A stretch of 64,000 nt of DNA from Onchidella celtica (lineage: Eukaryota > Mollusca > Gastropoda > Systellommatophora > Onchidiidae): positions 58,902,125 through 58,966,124 of the forward strand of contig OZ007571.1 in the NCBI GenBank assembly GCA_963931925.1, in the 5' to 3' direction. The notes under the pieces were generated by a model that saw nothing but the letters and a program-made list of their open reading frames with translations, did no database searches and was not told the origin of the DNA. The position numbers and the translations under genes were made by a program. This document shows positions 25,197 to 35,528 of this stretch, piece by piece; position 1 is the first letter of the stretch; every line of letters begins with the position of its first letter.

Positions 25197-25630
25197 GAAT
25201 TCTGTACATCCCGACCACCTAGACAGCAAACCTTAACCCACCTCTAACCTTGTCTGTATCCCTATCCCTACACCGTTGTTTTCTGATTGAAAGGATAAGT
25301 GGTAGGATTGGGGACACGGTTAGGGAAGGATTTCCGAATCCTGTTATTTCCAGAAAACATACCGAAGACTTTTAATGGAACAAGAGTGAGATAAGATGAT
25401 TAAAATGATTAAACTTGAAAGAAGTGTCTTACGAAGCCTAGCGCCTATCGCCAAATCCAGACCATTATCAAACCAGTCCCTTACCCTAATTCTGTCCGCA
25501 CATCCACCATTCAACTCAAGACAACCGGATTCGATAATCCTCCCACGATTAGGGTTACGGATAAGGACAGGATTAGGGATAAGACAGTTTATCGCGTCTT
25601 GACTGAATGGTCGGGACGTAGGCAATTCTC
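25197..25630. mobile_element. Inverted-repeat element with TTAGGG-like interior, copy 1
   Basis: The left end contains ACATCCCGACCACCTAGACA. The right end, read on the other strand, contains ACGTCCCGACCA..CAGTCAAGAC, so the termini are inverted copies. The interior has CCCTAA-like runs near the left arm and TTAGGG-like runs near the right arm. No coding capacity; probably a MITE-like non-autonomous element. Confidence 0.5.
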
Positions 25631-25671
25631 TCTCTCACACCGTTTTATATAATCCTCAGCATATTTTCTGG

Positions 25672-25702
<31 letters not shown>

Positions 25703-26928
25703 GGGCTGCATAAATTCATTCGTCATAAGTATACCCCTAATGAATAGCGCTACAGCCTCACCCCGCCCTCTTACCTTGCACCTCTTTCCGGGATCGGTGG
25801 TCGAGTTTGCTCTTTCCCTCCACCATCTTCACTTTCTTGCTTTGATGGTGTCTAGTTCTTCTCATGCTTCTTTGGCACTAGCTACAGGAATGCACATTTC
25901 CGAATGTCTTTTCCGGATTGATTCCGAGTCATCAACGAAGATTTTGTTAGACCTTCCTGCGTCCTATGTGCATGAGCAGAGTGCTGCTATTAAGTTGGGG
26001 GCTGGTACATTGGCACAGCCTGTGGATCTTCATTCCTCGCCGTGTGGAGAACTCTCTGTCACATACACATGCAAAGTCCATTCGCTCACCCGAATTGGTT
26101 GTCCTTTGGGCGGGCCTGGTTGACACCGGATGACACCAGTGGATTCACCATTCTCCCTCCCCTCCCCTTATTTTGCAGTGAATCTTGGTGACATTTTGTT
26201 GTTATTTTAGCTATGTAGGTTGTTTTTTTTCCACTGGGTCTAGCTGGTCTTTTCCAAAGCCCTCCGTCTCTCCTGGTGTCCACCAGCCTTTTCCTGGTCA
26301 CCATTCACTCTATTCCTGAACCTCAATAGACGAACTATGGGGTCTCGAAGAGACTCTTGGGAGAGCCAAGCTACGGTATTGTCAGTCACTGAACACCGTG
26401 CACTAAAAGGGTTAATGGTGGAAGCTAAGGAACAGACTTAAATACTCGCTCAGCTTTCTTACGCGTCTAATAGAGGGGCGTTGCAAATATAATCGGAGCA
26501 CCATAATTATGAAGTAAACCGGTACATGGCTTTAGTCAGCTACCTGTTTTCATTATTCTAAGCGTTGATCGTCGAACTGCATATTAACAGCAAAAACATT
26601 CATCTAAAGGACTAACTCGTCGGGGGCGGGAGTGGAGCCTCTGAATGTTTATATCGATTTGGGAGTTGTAATGAGGCTAGCCAGCAGTTACTATTGTCAG
26701 TGATCTCAGTGATTTCAGTATGAAGTTTTTTTGGATTTTTTTTTTCTGTATTCGTCATCGTTTCTGCTACTGCCCATCAGAAGGAAGAATTCTCACTGTC
26801 TTACACGGCCTCTCTTTTGTCCATGTTTAATTTTTCACGAAGGGTACAAAAAAAAAATTAAAAATTATTATTATTATTTCAAATGTTATCAGACTTGACC
26901 ACAGTGACAATCAATCAAATATGGGAAA
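25631..26928. other. Gene-free stretch
   Basis: Contains a GA microsatellite (25672-25697). The 127-codon open frame at 25740-26123 has no recognisable domain and no splice or start context of note. Confidence 0.4.
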
Positions 26929-27144
26929 GAGTTCCACACGTCCCAACAAATTTGAAGTGTTACAATTATTTATTATTATTATTGCTGTTGTTGTTTTCTT
27001 AGAAGGAAGGGGGGGGGGTCAAAGGGTACGGTTTATGATCAGGGATAATATTAGGTTTAGGGTTTGGAATAAGGAGAGGGTAGGAATATGTTTAGGGTTA
27101 GGGATAGGGTGGTCTTGACTGGGCGGTCGGGACATGCGGAACTC
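26929..27144. mobile_element. Inverted-repeat element with TTAGGG-like interior, copy 2
   Basis: The left end is GAGTTCCACACGTCCCAAC. The right end, on the opposite strand, is GAGTTCCGCATGTCCCGACC. The interior right half reads as repeated GGTTTAGGG / GGTTAGGGATAGGG. It shares its terminal CRTCCCRAC motif and the GTCTTGACTG block with copy 1. Shorter than copy 1. Confidence 0.5.
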
Positions 27145-27188
27145 TGTCCAAAATATGATACATGGTACACTAGGTTTGTTGGACACCC

Positions 27189-27560
27189 TCTGTGAACACT
27201 CTACAGCCCGGTGGAAATCGAGCTGTGCGCGGCTACGCCAATAGGAAAGGCATTACATCAGATTACAGTGCCCCAGCAGTTGTGTACATGCTACAGCCGG
27301 ATGGAGATCGTGCTGTGCATTGTTACGCCAATAGGAAAGATGTAACATCAGATTATGGTGCACAACAGCGATTATGTACACTTTACACCCGGGTGGAGAT
27401 CGGGCTTTGAGTTGTTACACCAATACATCGCTGTTGTGGAGAACCATTCTGTACACACTCTACAGTCGGGTGGGGATCGGGTTTTGAGTGTTGTTTCTCC
27501 AATGGGAGACTTTGATGTGCTACAATGTCCTACAGTCATTTTGAAAACTCCATAGAGATC
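27189..27560. repeat. Degenerate ~90-bp tandem repeat, about 4 units
   Basis: Units restart at 27201, 27291, 27381 and ~27460 with CTACAGCC-GGTGGAGATCG-like sequence followed by GTTACGCCAATAGGAAAG and TTACATCAGATTA. The last two units are shortened and diverged. Confidence 0.75.
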
Positions 27561-27993
27561 AGGTTGCGTATTAAATCAAGAGGAAGCTGTCTCAACCATT
27601 GATAAAATCCACAGCCTGACCTCCATGCAGTTATAGGGTGTTTTGTTCCAACCATAGTTTATTAACTTTCTCTGATTCCAAATTTGATTGCATTTGAAAT
27701 AGTACACTAGGATAGAAATATTTCATGAAAAAAGAAAACATGGACAGAATGAAACTGTACGGACCACAGAATAAATATAACATTAACCAATTATAAAGTC
27801 TGTGGTACGGACTGCTGAGAATTCTTTCTTTTGACCGGCGTTGGAGAAATGACGAAGATTAAGATGAAAAGTTATGGCCAAACAACTAATCACTACTGCT
27901 ACTGGAGGCGTAACTCGGGTTGATGACGCCCAGGGCAAGTAACTATAGTAATACATGTAATAATAAAATGGGCCATTTGAAAACTCCGTGCAT

Positions 27994-28475
27994 TAATTAA
28001 AAGGCAACGCATATCTGTACAACTTGTTGTACGAATATGGACAGTTCATATCCGTACAACGCACACAATTCGATGATGTAGAACACACACCAGAATATTA
28101 TATTACTGACCTTGTTAATTTGCATAGTTTTTAAAAATATGAATCGGCTTAGTAGCAAAACAATCCGACTTCTGCTCTGAGATTTCGTGATCTGCGCTAT
28201 ACTTGAAAGTACGTCGATCACCAATGGCTACCCCAAGCCCTTTTCGCCTGATTAGTCAATCTGACTACCGCCCATTGATACAAATTGACTAGACCCTCAC
28301 GTCCCCAGGTCCATCTGACTATTCCATGTGTTGACACTTTAAATTCGTGAATACCATACCAAGTTTTGTTTCAGCAAACCTTCACCAGTCGCGATTTTTG
28401 GTACACATGTTGTACGGATATGCACTGTCCATATCCATACAACATGTTGTACGGATATACACTTCCTAATTAAAA
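27994..28475. mobile_element. 464-bp palindrome-ended MITE with 9-bp direct repeats
   Basis: TAATTAAAA occurs at 27994-28002 and again at 28467-28475, directly outside inverted ends (GG-A--G--TATC-GTACAAC). Each end is itself a nest of palindromes. The hairpin GTTGTACGGATATG / CATATCCATACAAC with a 7-nt spacer is at 28409-28443, and its inverted counterpart is at ~28025-28060. No coding capacity. A 9-bp duplication fits Mutator-like (or, if 8 bp, hAT) elements. Confidence 0.65.
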
Positions 28476-29320
28476 TTCTGGCTTAACATTTACATGGTTG
28501 GTGTACTCTAAACTGGTTACTCTTAACTTTTGTAATATGATAGCAAAAATTATCGACGTAAAATACACTTTCATTGTTAATAAAACTTTCGGTGTAATGG
28601 GGAGGGGGGGGGGGCGTTAAAAAGAAACCCAATGTCAGAATTCGCACATGTCCTTGAAATCAAAATTAAGGACCTTTACAGACTTCTGCGGACAAAAATT
28701 AGCGAGTTTTATAAGGGCCTTTCATTGCTACTCTCAACTAGTTTACAAAAATTGATGTTCCATGATAGTATGTTTAGATATCAGCAATAACCGAATTAGT
28801 CCTTACATATTTCACATTTGAAAGTACATTGGTGGTGAGCTATCAGAGCCGTTGGTCAATCGAGACGAAATTGATAAAGGTGAGCATTTAAATTTTAAAC
28901 AAAAATCGCAACACTTTTTTGGCTGCATCACAAAATAACGAAGAAAGTTATGACAATCTGGGATTTTAAGGACTTTTTGGAAATTAAACACTATTTACGA
29001 GTTAAAAATCAAATTCACTTTTTTTTAATAGAAAATTTAAGGACTTTTAAGGAACTGTTTTCGAGTCATCTGTCTAAGCATCGATGGTTTTTGGCATCAT
29101 TGCGAGTACCTTTCAGTTTCAGTAGATGAGGAAGTTGATTTATTTGGTACATCAGTTAGACAAGAAAATGTGCTCGCTATTGTTTTGTGCACTTTTTCTT
29201 TTCCTTCTCATCTGAGCTCCTACTTTGTCAACAATTGTGTGAAATGTGGCCATACGAAATTTCTCTCTGGCACTGAAAAATTATTTACGTTACCCCCTTT
29301 ATCCTTTTCTATAGTGACCC
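28476..29320. other. Gene-free flank of LTR element 1
   Basis: AT-rich sequence with one G run (28602-28614). No feature found. Confidence 0.4.
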
Positions 29321-30530
29321 TGTCACGATTAAGGTTGATGACCTTGTACGCCACGAGTATAGAGGGGGTAAACTTAGTAGGGGAGAAGGGGAGTTTTTAA
29401 GTTGTTGACTAGCATGAAAGATTACTATCACGAGGAAGGTCGGTGGCCTTGTGCGCCACGAGTCTAAGGGGGGTGAGCTTAGCAGGGGAAAACACGGTTT
29501 TTAACATTGTTGACGAGCGTGAATAGATACACACGACTCGCTTTAAACTAGTCGCGTGTGCAAAAACCTCGGGAGTATAAGTAGAGGAGAAGCTCGACAC
29601 ACGTGGTTCCCAAATTATTCGTTCATAAAGGAAGACGCAGCGAGAAGTGGTCCGGGCGACAGGTGGAAGGTCGTGCCATGGGGACCAGGGGTGTTAAGTA
29701 TGTGAGGGATCTATGAGGTTCCCAAGTTATTCATTCCTAAAGGAAGACGCAGAATTTATCGGTCCGGGCGACAAGTGGAAGGTCGTGCCAGTGGGGACCA
29801 GAAGTGTTAGGTGTGTGAGGGATCCATGATGTTCACATTTATTTCCCAATAAGAAGAATTTATCGGTCCGGGCGACAAGTGGAAGGTCGTGCCATGGGGA
29901 CCAGAAGTTGAGGAGTTCTGATGATAGGATGGGAACCCATCAGAAGCTCGTGAATCTACGATGGCGGGTGTGAACCGTCGGTGTGCTGTGTGTTTGCAAG
30001 TTGAAGAGTCTTGAGGACGGGATGTCGAGAACCCCTCAAGGAACAAGTAATCTACGATGGCGGGTGTGAACTGTGTGTTCTTATTTGTGTGAAGCCAGGG
30101 GCGTCTGTTTCCCCTTTTATCGTCGAAATTAAAGATCTAGAAAGGATTGTGTGAACTCTGGAGAAGTGAAACTGCATCAACGAGGAGGGCAGCTGTTGAC
30201 AGAGACTATTAAGTATACGTAGTTAAGTTTATAGACAGAGGGATTAGAACTAGATGTGAAACGGGGAATAGATAATAGCCATGATCCCCAAGAGTAAATT
30301 TGAAGTATCTCTGTTTTTGTGATTATGTATGTGATTATCATGAGTTGAATGTTTTGACATAAGTTTTGTCATGCATTTATAATTAAATATCGTTTAATTT
30401 AAGTCTCACTCCATGTGTCCGTTGATCGCTGGTCTGCTTGCTTGGCTTGTTAGCTGGGTTTGAAAGGTAAATAAGTTAGGTACTCATCACACACGTGGTC
30501 GTGACCATCTTCACGCACGTGATCGTGACA
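29321..30530 (+). repeat. 5' LTR of element 1
   Basis: 1,210 bp, TG...CA, with 9-bp inverted ends TGTCACGAT. A TATA-like TATAAG sits at ~29576, and ATTAAA at ~30383 could serve polyadenylation. Internal subrepeats restart at GGTCCGGGCGAC (29649, 29761, 29865), and CTACGATGGCGGGTGTGAAC occurs twice (~29956 and ~30052). Confidence 0.95.
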
Positions 30531-30532
30531 AT

Positions 30533-30550
30533 TGGGGGCTCGTCCGGGAT
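30533..30550 (+). promoter_or_regulatory. Primer binding site, tRNA-Pro type
   Basis: TGGGGGCTCGTCCGGGAT, two bases after the LTR. This is the 18-nt tRNA-Pro primer site known from murine leukaemia virus-type retroviruses, matched at every position. A partial repeat (CGTCCGGGATCT) follows at ~30582. Confidence 0.9.
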
Positions 30551-30662
30551 CTGATCGTAAATAAATAGGACGCATATAATTCGTCCGGGATCTAAACTGT
30601 TAGGACACAAACGAATGTTTTCCACGATTGTAGAAATATTTTTGTGACTCAGACCAGCGGCC

Positions 30663-33272
30663 ATGGAGATAAATACCTTTCTAACGTCACCGAGACCGGA
30701 GGATTTGTTAACCTTCAGAAAACCGGAGTTATTGACGATTAGTAAGAGATTAGGACTCGATTAGGTGAAAGCTAGCTTAAGAAAAGCAGAAATATCGAGA
30801 TATATTGCTGAGTATTATGTGGATGATGATGTGTTCGAAGAAAACGACCTAGCTCAGTTTGAAACTATGGCACCAGTAACTGAAGTTAATATTGAGTTAC
30901 AGAAAGAGAAGATGCGGATCGAGCTAGAGCAGAAAAAGCTAGAACACGAGGCACGAGAGAAAGATAAAGAAAGACAAGAGAAAGATAAAGAAAGACAGGC
31001 GCAAGAAAAAGAAAAAGAAAGAGATAGACAGGCGCAAGATAAAGAAAACGAAAGAGATAGACAGGCGCAAGAAAAAGAAAAAGAAAGAGATAGACAGGCG
31101 CAAGAAAAAGAAAAAGAAAGAGACAGACAGGCGCAAGAAAAAGAAAAAGAACGGGAAAGACAACATGAGCTAGAAAAAGCCAGATTGGGTGTTAATAGTA
31201 GATCACATGAACCTAGTTTTCTAGCGAGTAGGGAAGTAAGGTTGGTCCCCCCCTTTAATGAGAGGGAAGTGGATAAATAGTTCCAACATTTTGAGAAGGT
31301 GGCCCTTAGTCTGAACTGGCCCAAACAACATTGGCCATTAATGTTACAGAGTGTAATAAGGGGTAAAGCACAACAGACCTTTTCGGCCCTTTCCATGGAA
31401 GACGCGGGGGATTATGACCGTGTGAAGGACGCAATATTAAAAGCGTATGAATTAGTGCCTGAAGCATATCGGCAAAAGTTCCGATATTATAAAAAAATTG
31501 ACAGTCAAACCTATATTGAGTTTGCTCATGAAAAAGAGGTATTTTTTGAGAGATGGTGTTCCTCGATGGAGGTATGTAAAGATTATGAAAAGCTTAAACA
31601 GCTCATATTACTAGAGGACTTCAAAACGGGAATCCGTGATGAAATAAAGACGTACCTCAATGAGAAAGAGACAAAGACGTTGCAAGATGCCGCAAAACTG
31701 GCTGACGAGTTTACATTAACTCATAAAAGTAGATTTGGGCTCAGTAGACCGGGTAGAGTTCAGGATAGGAGGTCCGTAAATGATACTGCTGGCGATCCGA
31801 GGGGAGTCAAAATGGAATTCCCGCGGAGATCCAGTAGTTTCGATGGGAGAAGACCTGGTCCTAGTGGGAAAGATTATCATTTCCAGAGAAGAGACTGGAG
31901 GAACGAGGGATCAAGATGTAATAACTGCGGGAGATTAGGCCATAGAAGCTGGGATTGTCGTGCTCTTGGAAAAAAGAAGACTGGCCCTATAGCTTTTGTG
32001 GGAAGACCGAAAGTTATAAACGCTCCACAGCCTCGTAACCCAGTGAAGTTAGAGACCATAAGGGAAGAGTTTCTGCCATTTGTGTCAGAGGGTCTAGGGT
32101 CTCTTGGGGAAAATTCCACCCCCATACCATTAAAAATATTGCGGGATACTGGATGTTCCCAGTCCCTCCTGTTAGATAATGTTCTAGATTTTAATGATGA
32201 TTCACATACTGGAGAAGTTAGTCTTATACAGGGTATAGAGGGAGTCTTTAGCTCTGTACCTTTGCATAAAATTTATTTGAAGTCAGACTTTATAACAGGT
32301 CGAGTGGTAGTTGGACTTAAGTCTGGTTTGCCAATAGAGGGAGTATCTCTATTGTTGGGAAATGATCTTGCCGGTGCTAGGAAAATACCTACTGTGCAGT
32401 TGACTTCAAAACCTAGTACTGATGACGAAAGTGAAGATACAAATATATATCCTTCATGTGCGGTGACTCGAGCTATGGCTAAAAAGAAAGAGCAGTCAGA
32501 TGACAGTGAAGAGATTTATAAAGAAGATAGGTCGACGGAATCCAATGTAGATCATTCTTATGATCTTTCTAATACTTTTCTAGGATCCATATTACATGAA
32601 GATGATGTCAGTCATTCCGATGTTATGCCGGAAGATAAGAATTTATCATATGATAGAGACCAGTTAATTAAAGAACAAGGCTTAGATCCTAGCTTACAGC
32701 CATTGCAGGATCAAGTTCTGAGCGACGAAGAACTTAATAAAGTACCAAAAGGGTACTTCATAAAAGATGGAGTACTTATGAGAAAATGGAGACCCATTGA
32801 TGTCCGCGCAACGGAAGAGTGGGCGGTTGTTTATCAAGTTGTGGTTCCAAAACCATATAGGCACGAGATACTTGCTATGGCCCATAATTTACCTCTGGGT
32901 GGCCATTTGGGTATAAGGAAAACAAATGATAGGATAACGAGACATTTTTTTTGGCCAGGAATTAACAAGGATGTGGCTTATTTTTGTAATACATGTCACA
33001 CATGTCAGATAGTGGGAAAACCAAATGCTGGAAAAAGAATGGCCCCTTTACAGCCAATTCCAATTTGTGGGGAGCCCTATTCTAAGGTTATCGTTGATTG
33101 CGTTGGTCCTTTGCCAAAGACCAGCTCAGGAAGTCAATATTTATTAACCATAATGTGTACATCCACTAGATTTCCTGAGGCGATTCCTCTTAGAAATTTT
33201 AAGACACAGAGTATTGTGAAAGCTCTAGTAAAGTTTTTTACTTTATTTGGATTGCCTAAAGAAATAGTCTGA
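30663..33272 (+). pseudogene. Element 1 gag-protease-integrase (5' part), two in-frame UAG codons
   Basis: One reading frame from ATG 30663, interrupted only by UAG at 30762-30764 and UAG at 31278-31280. Order: gag N-terminus; a long charged coiled-coil of repeated QAQEKEKERDR-like units (30950-31160); capsid-like region; one CCHC knuckle (CNNCGRLGHRSWDC, ~31915-31960); an aspartic protease motif LRDTGCSQ (~32140); integrase H2C2 zinc domain (HNLPLGGHLG ... CNTCHTC, ~32880-33010); and the start of the integrase core with its first Asp. A stop at 33270-33272 coincides with a one-base frame change. The second UAG sits inside a conserved gag block, so it looks like a nonsense mutation. Readthrough is possible but unsupported. 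Confidence 0.85.
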
Positions 33273-34100
33273 TCAGGGCAGTAACTTTATGTCGAGACTG
33301 TTTAAACAAGTTATTGGTGAACTGGGGACAAAACAAATTAAGTCGTCTGCGTACCACCCAGAATCTCAGGGAGCTTTAGAGAGATTCCACGCTACTTTAA
33401 AGAATATGATGAGAACATATTGCTATGATAGCGAGAAAAATTGGGACGAAGGAATACATTAAATTTTGCTGTTGTTTGCAGCTAAGTTCAAGAATCACTA
33501 GGATTTAGTCCTTTTGAGTTAGTGTTTGGACATAATGTTCGTGGGCCGTTGGCTCTGTTAAAAGAAAAATGGATCGGTGATGATCCTCAAATGAATGTAT
33601 TAGATTATGTGCAGAAGTTTAGAGATAGGCTGCATAAGGTTTGTGAATTAGCAAAAGAGAATTTGGGATGTGCCCAAGAGACAATGAAATTTTGGTATGA
33701 CAGGAAGGCCAGGACAAGAAGTTTCAAACCTGGAGATAAGGTCCTTGTTTTATTTCCCCTGGAGTCAAATCCTCTCCAGGCTAGATTTTATGGACCCTGT
33801 GAAATTGAGACAAAAATTAATGATCTCAATTATATTATAAAAACTCCAGATAGGAGAAAGAGTACACAGTTGTGTCATATTAATATGTTGAAAATGTATC
33901 ATGAAAAACCAGTTGAGATTGTTGCTGTAGTGAATGAAGTAGATAATGATATGGAGTCACAAGAAGAGACTCAAGATGTACATCTCAGACATGATGTGAT
34001 ATCCCCTAACTTGTCAAATTCTGAGATTTTACAGAATGTTGATTGTAAATTACATTATATGAAATTGCGTCCAAGAGAGCGGTTGAAAGATTTGGTGTGA
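33273..34100 (+). pseudogene. Element 1 integrase C-terminal part, frameshifted
   Basis: The integrase continues in a second frame (second Asp and the Glu of the DDE triad recognisable between ~33275 and 33400). A stop lies near 33460 and another frame change near 33490. The last frame (33522-34100) carries the C-terminal domain, with FKPGDKVLVLFP and GPCEIETKI corresponding to the GPY/F module. At least two frame breaks make the enzyme non-functional. Confidence 0.8.
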
Positions 34101-34124
34101 GATATCCAGATTTATTTTCTGATG

Positions 34125-34205
34125 TTGCAGAAACATGATGTACATATTATACATGTGAAAGAGAGAGAGAAAGTGATTGCTGATTACCTTTCCAGATGTC
34201 ATTGA
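34125..34205 (+). pseudogene. RNase H C-terminal remnant of element 1
   Basis: A 26-codon frame ending VIADYLSRCH-stop, the usual end of Ty3/gypsy RNase H (final catalytic Asp in ADYLSR). It follows integrase by ~25 bp, so nearly all of RT and RNase H was deleted between ~34100 and 34125. It is the key evidence that RT once lay downstream of integrase here. Confidence 0.75.
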
Positions 34206-34308
34206 TGTTATGTATGTGGATTAAGTTTACCCTTCTTATTTGAATGAAATTTTGTTGAAATGAAGTTCTTGTAAAAATTTTGCTCTAGGGATCAAAATTT
34301 TGTTTTGT

Positions 34309-34318
34309 GGGAAGGAGG
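34309..34318 (+). promoter_or_regulatory. Polypurine tract of element 1
   Basis: GGGAAGGAGG directly abuts the 3' LTR, the expected plus-strand primer position. Confidence 0.8.
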
Positions 34319-35528
34319 TGTCACGATTAAGGTTGATGACCTTGTACGCCACGAGTATAGAGGGGGTAAACTTAGTAGGGGAGAAGGGGAGTTTTTAAGT
34401 TGTTGACTAGCATGAAAGATTACTATCACGAGGAAGGTCGGTGGCCTTGTGCGCCACGAGTCTAAGGGGGGTGAGCTTAGCAGGGGAAAACACGGTTTTT
34501 AACATTGTTGACGAGCGTGAATAGATACACACGACTCGCTTTAAACTAGTCGCGTGTGCAAAAACCTCGGGAGTATAAGTAGAGGAGAAGCTCGACACAC
34601 GTGGTTCCCAAATTATTCGTTCATAAAGGAAGACGCAGCGAGAAGTGGTCCGGGCGACAGGTGGAAGGTCGTGCCATGGGGACCAGGGGTGTTAAGTATG
34701 TGAGGGATCTATGAGGTTCCCAAGTTATTCATTCCTAAAGGAAGACGCAGAATTTATCGGTCCGGGCGACAAGTGGAAGGTCGTGCCAGTGGGGACCAGA
34801 AGTGTTAGGTGTGTGAGGGATCCATGATGTTCACATTTATTTCCCAATAAGAAGAATTTATCGGTCCGGGCGACAAGTGGAAGGTCGTGCCATGGGGACC
34901 AGAAGTTGAGGAGTTCTGATAATAGGATGGGAACCCATCAGAAGCTCGTGAAACTACGATGGCGGGTGTGAACCGTCGGTGTGCTGTGTGTTTGCAAGTT
35001 GAAGAGTCTTGAGGACGGGATGTCGAGAACACCCCAAGGAACAAGTAATCTACGATGGCGGGTGTGAACTGTGTGTTCTTATTTGTGTGAAGCCAGGGGC
35101 GTCTGTTTCCCCTTTTATCGTCGAAATTAAAGATCTAGAAAGGATTGTGTGAACTCTGGAGAAGTGAAACTGCATCAACGAGGAGGGCAGCTGTTGACAG
35201 AGACTATTAAGTATACGTAGTTAAGTTTATAGACAGAGGGATTAGAACTAGATGTGGAACGGGGAATAGATAATAGCCATGATCCCCAAGAGTAAATTTG
35301 AAGTATCTCTGTTTTTGTGATTATGTATGTGATTATCATGAGTTGAATGTTTTGACATAAGTTTTGTCATGCATTTATAATTAAATATCGTTTAATTTAA
35401 ATCTCACTCCATGTGTCCGTTGATCGCTGGTCTGCTTGCTTGGCTTGTTAGCTGGGTTTGAAAGGTAAATAAGTTAGGTACTCATCACACACGTGGTCGT
35501 GACCATCTTCACGCACGTGATCGTGACA
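34319..35528 (+). repeat. 3' LTR of element 1
   Basis: Offset 4,998 bp from the 5' LTR over its full length, without indels. I count 6 substitutions, all in the second half. Confidence 0.95.

Larger units (their letters stand above)
29321..35528 (+). mobile_element. LTR retrotransposon element 1 (Ty3/gypsy, Gmr1-like order), RT deleted
   Basis: A complete insertion: two 1,210-bp LTRs (29321-30530, 34319-35528) starting TGTCACGAT and ending ATCGTGACA, flanked by ACCC on both sides (29317-29320 and 35529-35532). Next come a tRNA-Pro primer site, gag, protease and integrase, then only the last ~25 codons of RNase H, the polypurine tract and the 3' LTR. RT and most of RNase H are missing. Integrase lies upstream of the RNase H remnant, the reverse of normal Ty3/gypsy. 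The LTRs differ at 6 sites by eye, so insertion is recent. Confidence 0.93.

Noticed and set aside
25740..26123. 127-codon frame
   Set aside because: No recognisable domain, no splice or start support, no sign of conservation visible.
27050..27115. Possible telomere or chromosome end
   Set aside because: Repeats are degenerate, short and inside an inverted-repeat element, with ordinary sequence on both sides.
31278..31280. Retrovirus-style UAG readthrough between gag and pol
   Set aside because: The UAG lies within gag, well before the CCHC knuckle and protease, and a second UAG lies further upstream. Nonsense mutation is simpler.
30854..31396. 180-codon minus-strand frame opposite element 1 gag
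   Set aside because: Shadow of the Lys/Glu-rich coiled-coil coding strand.
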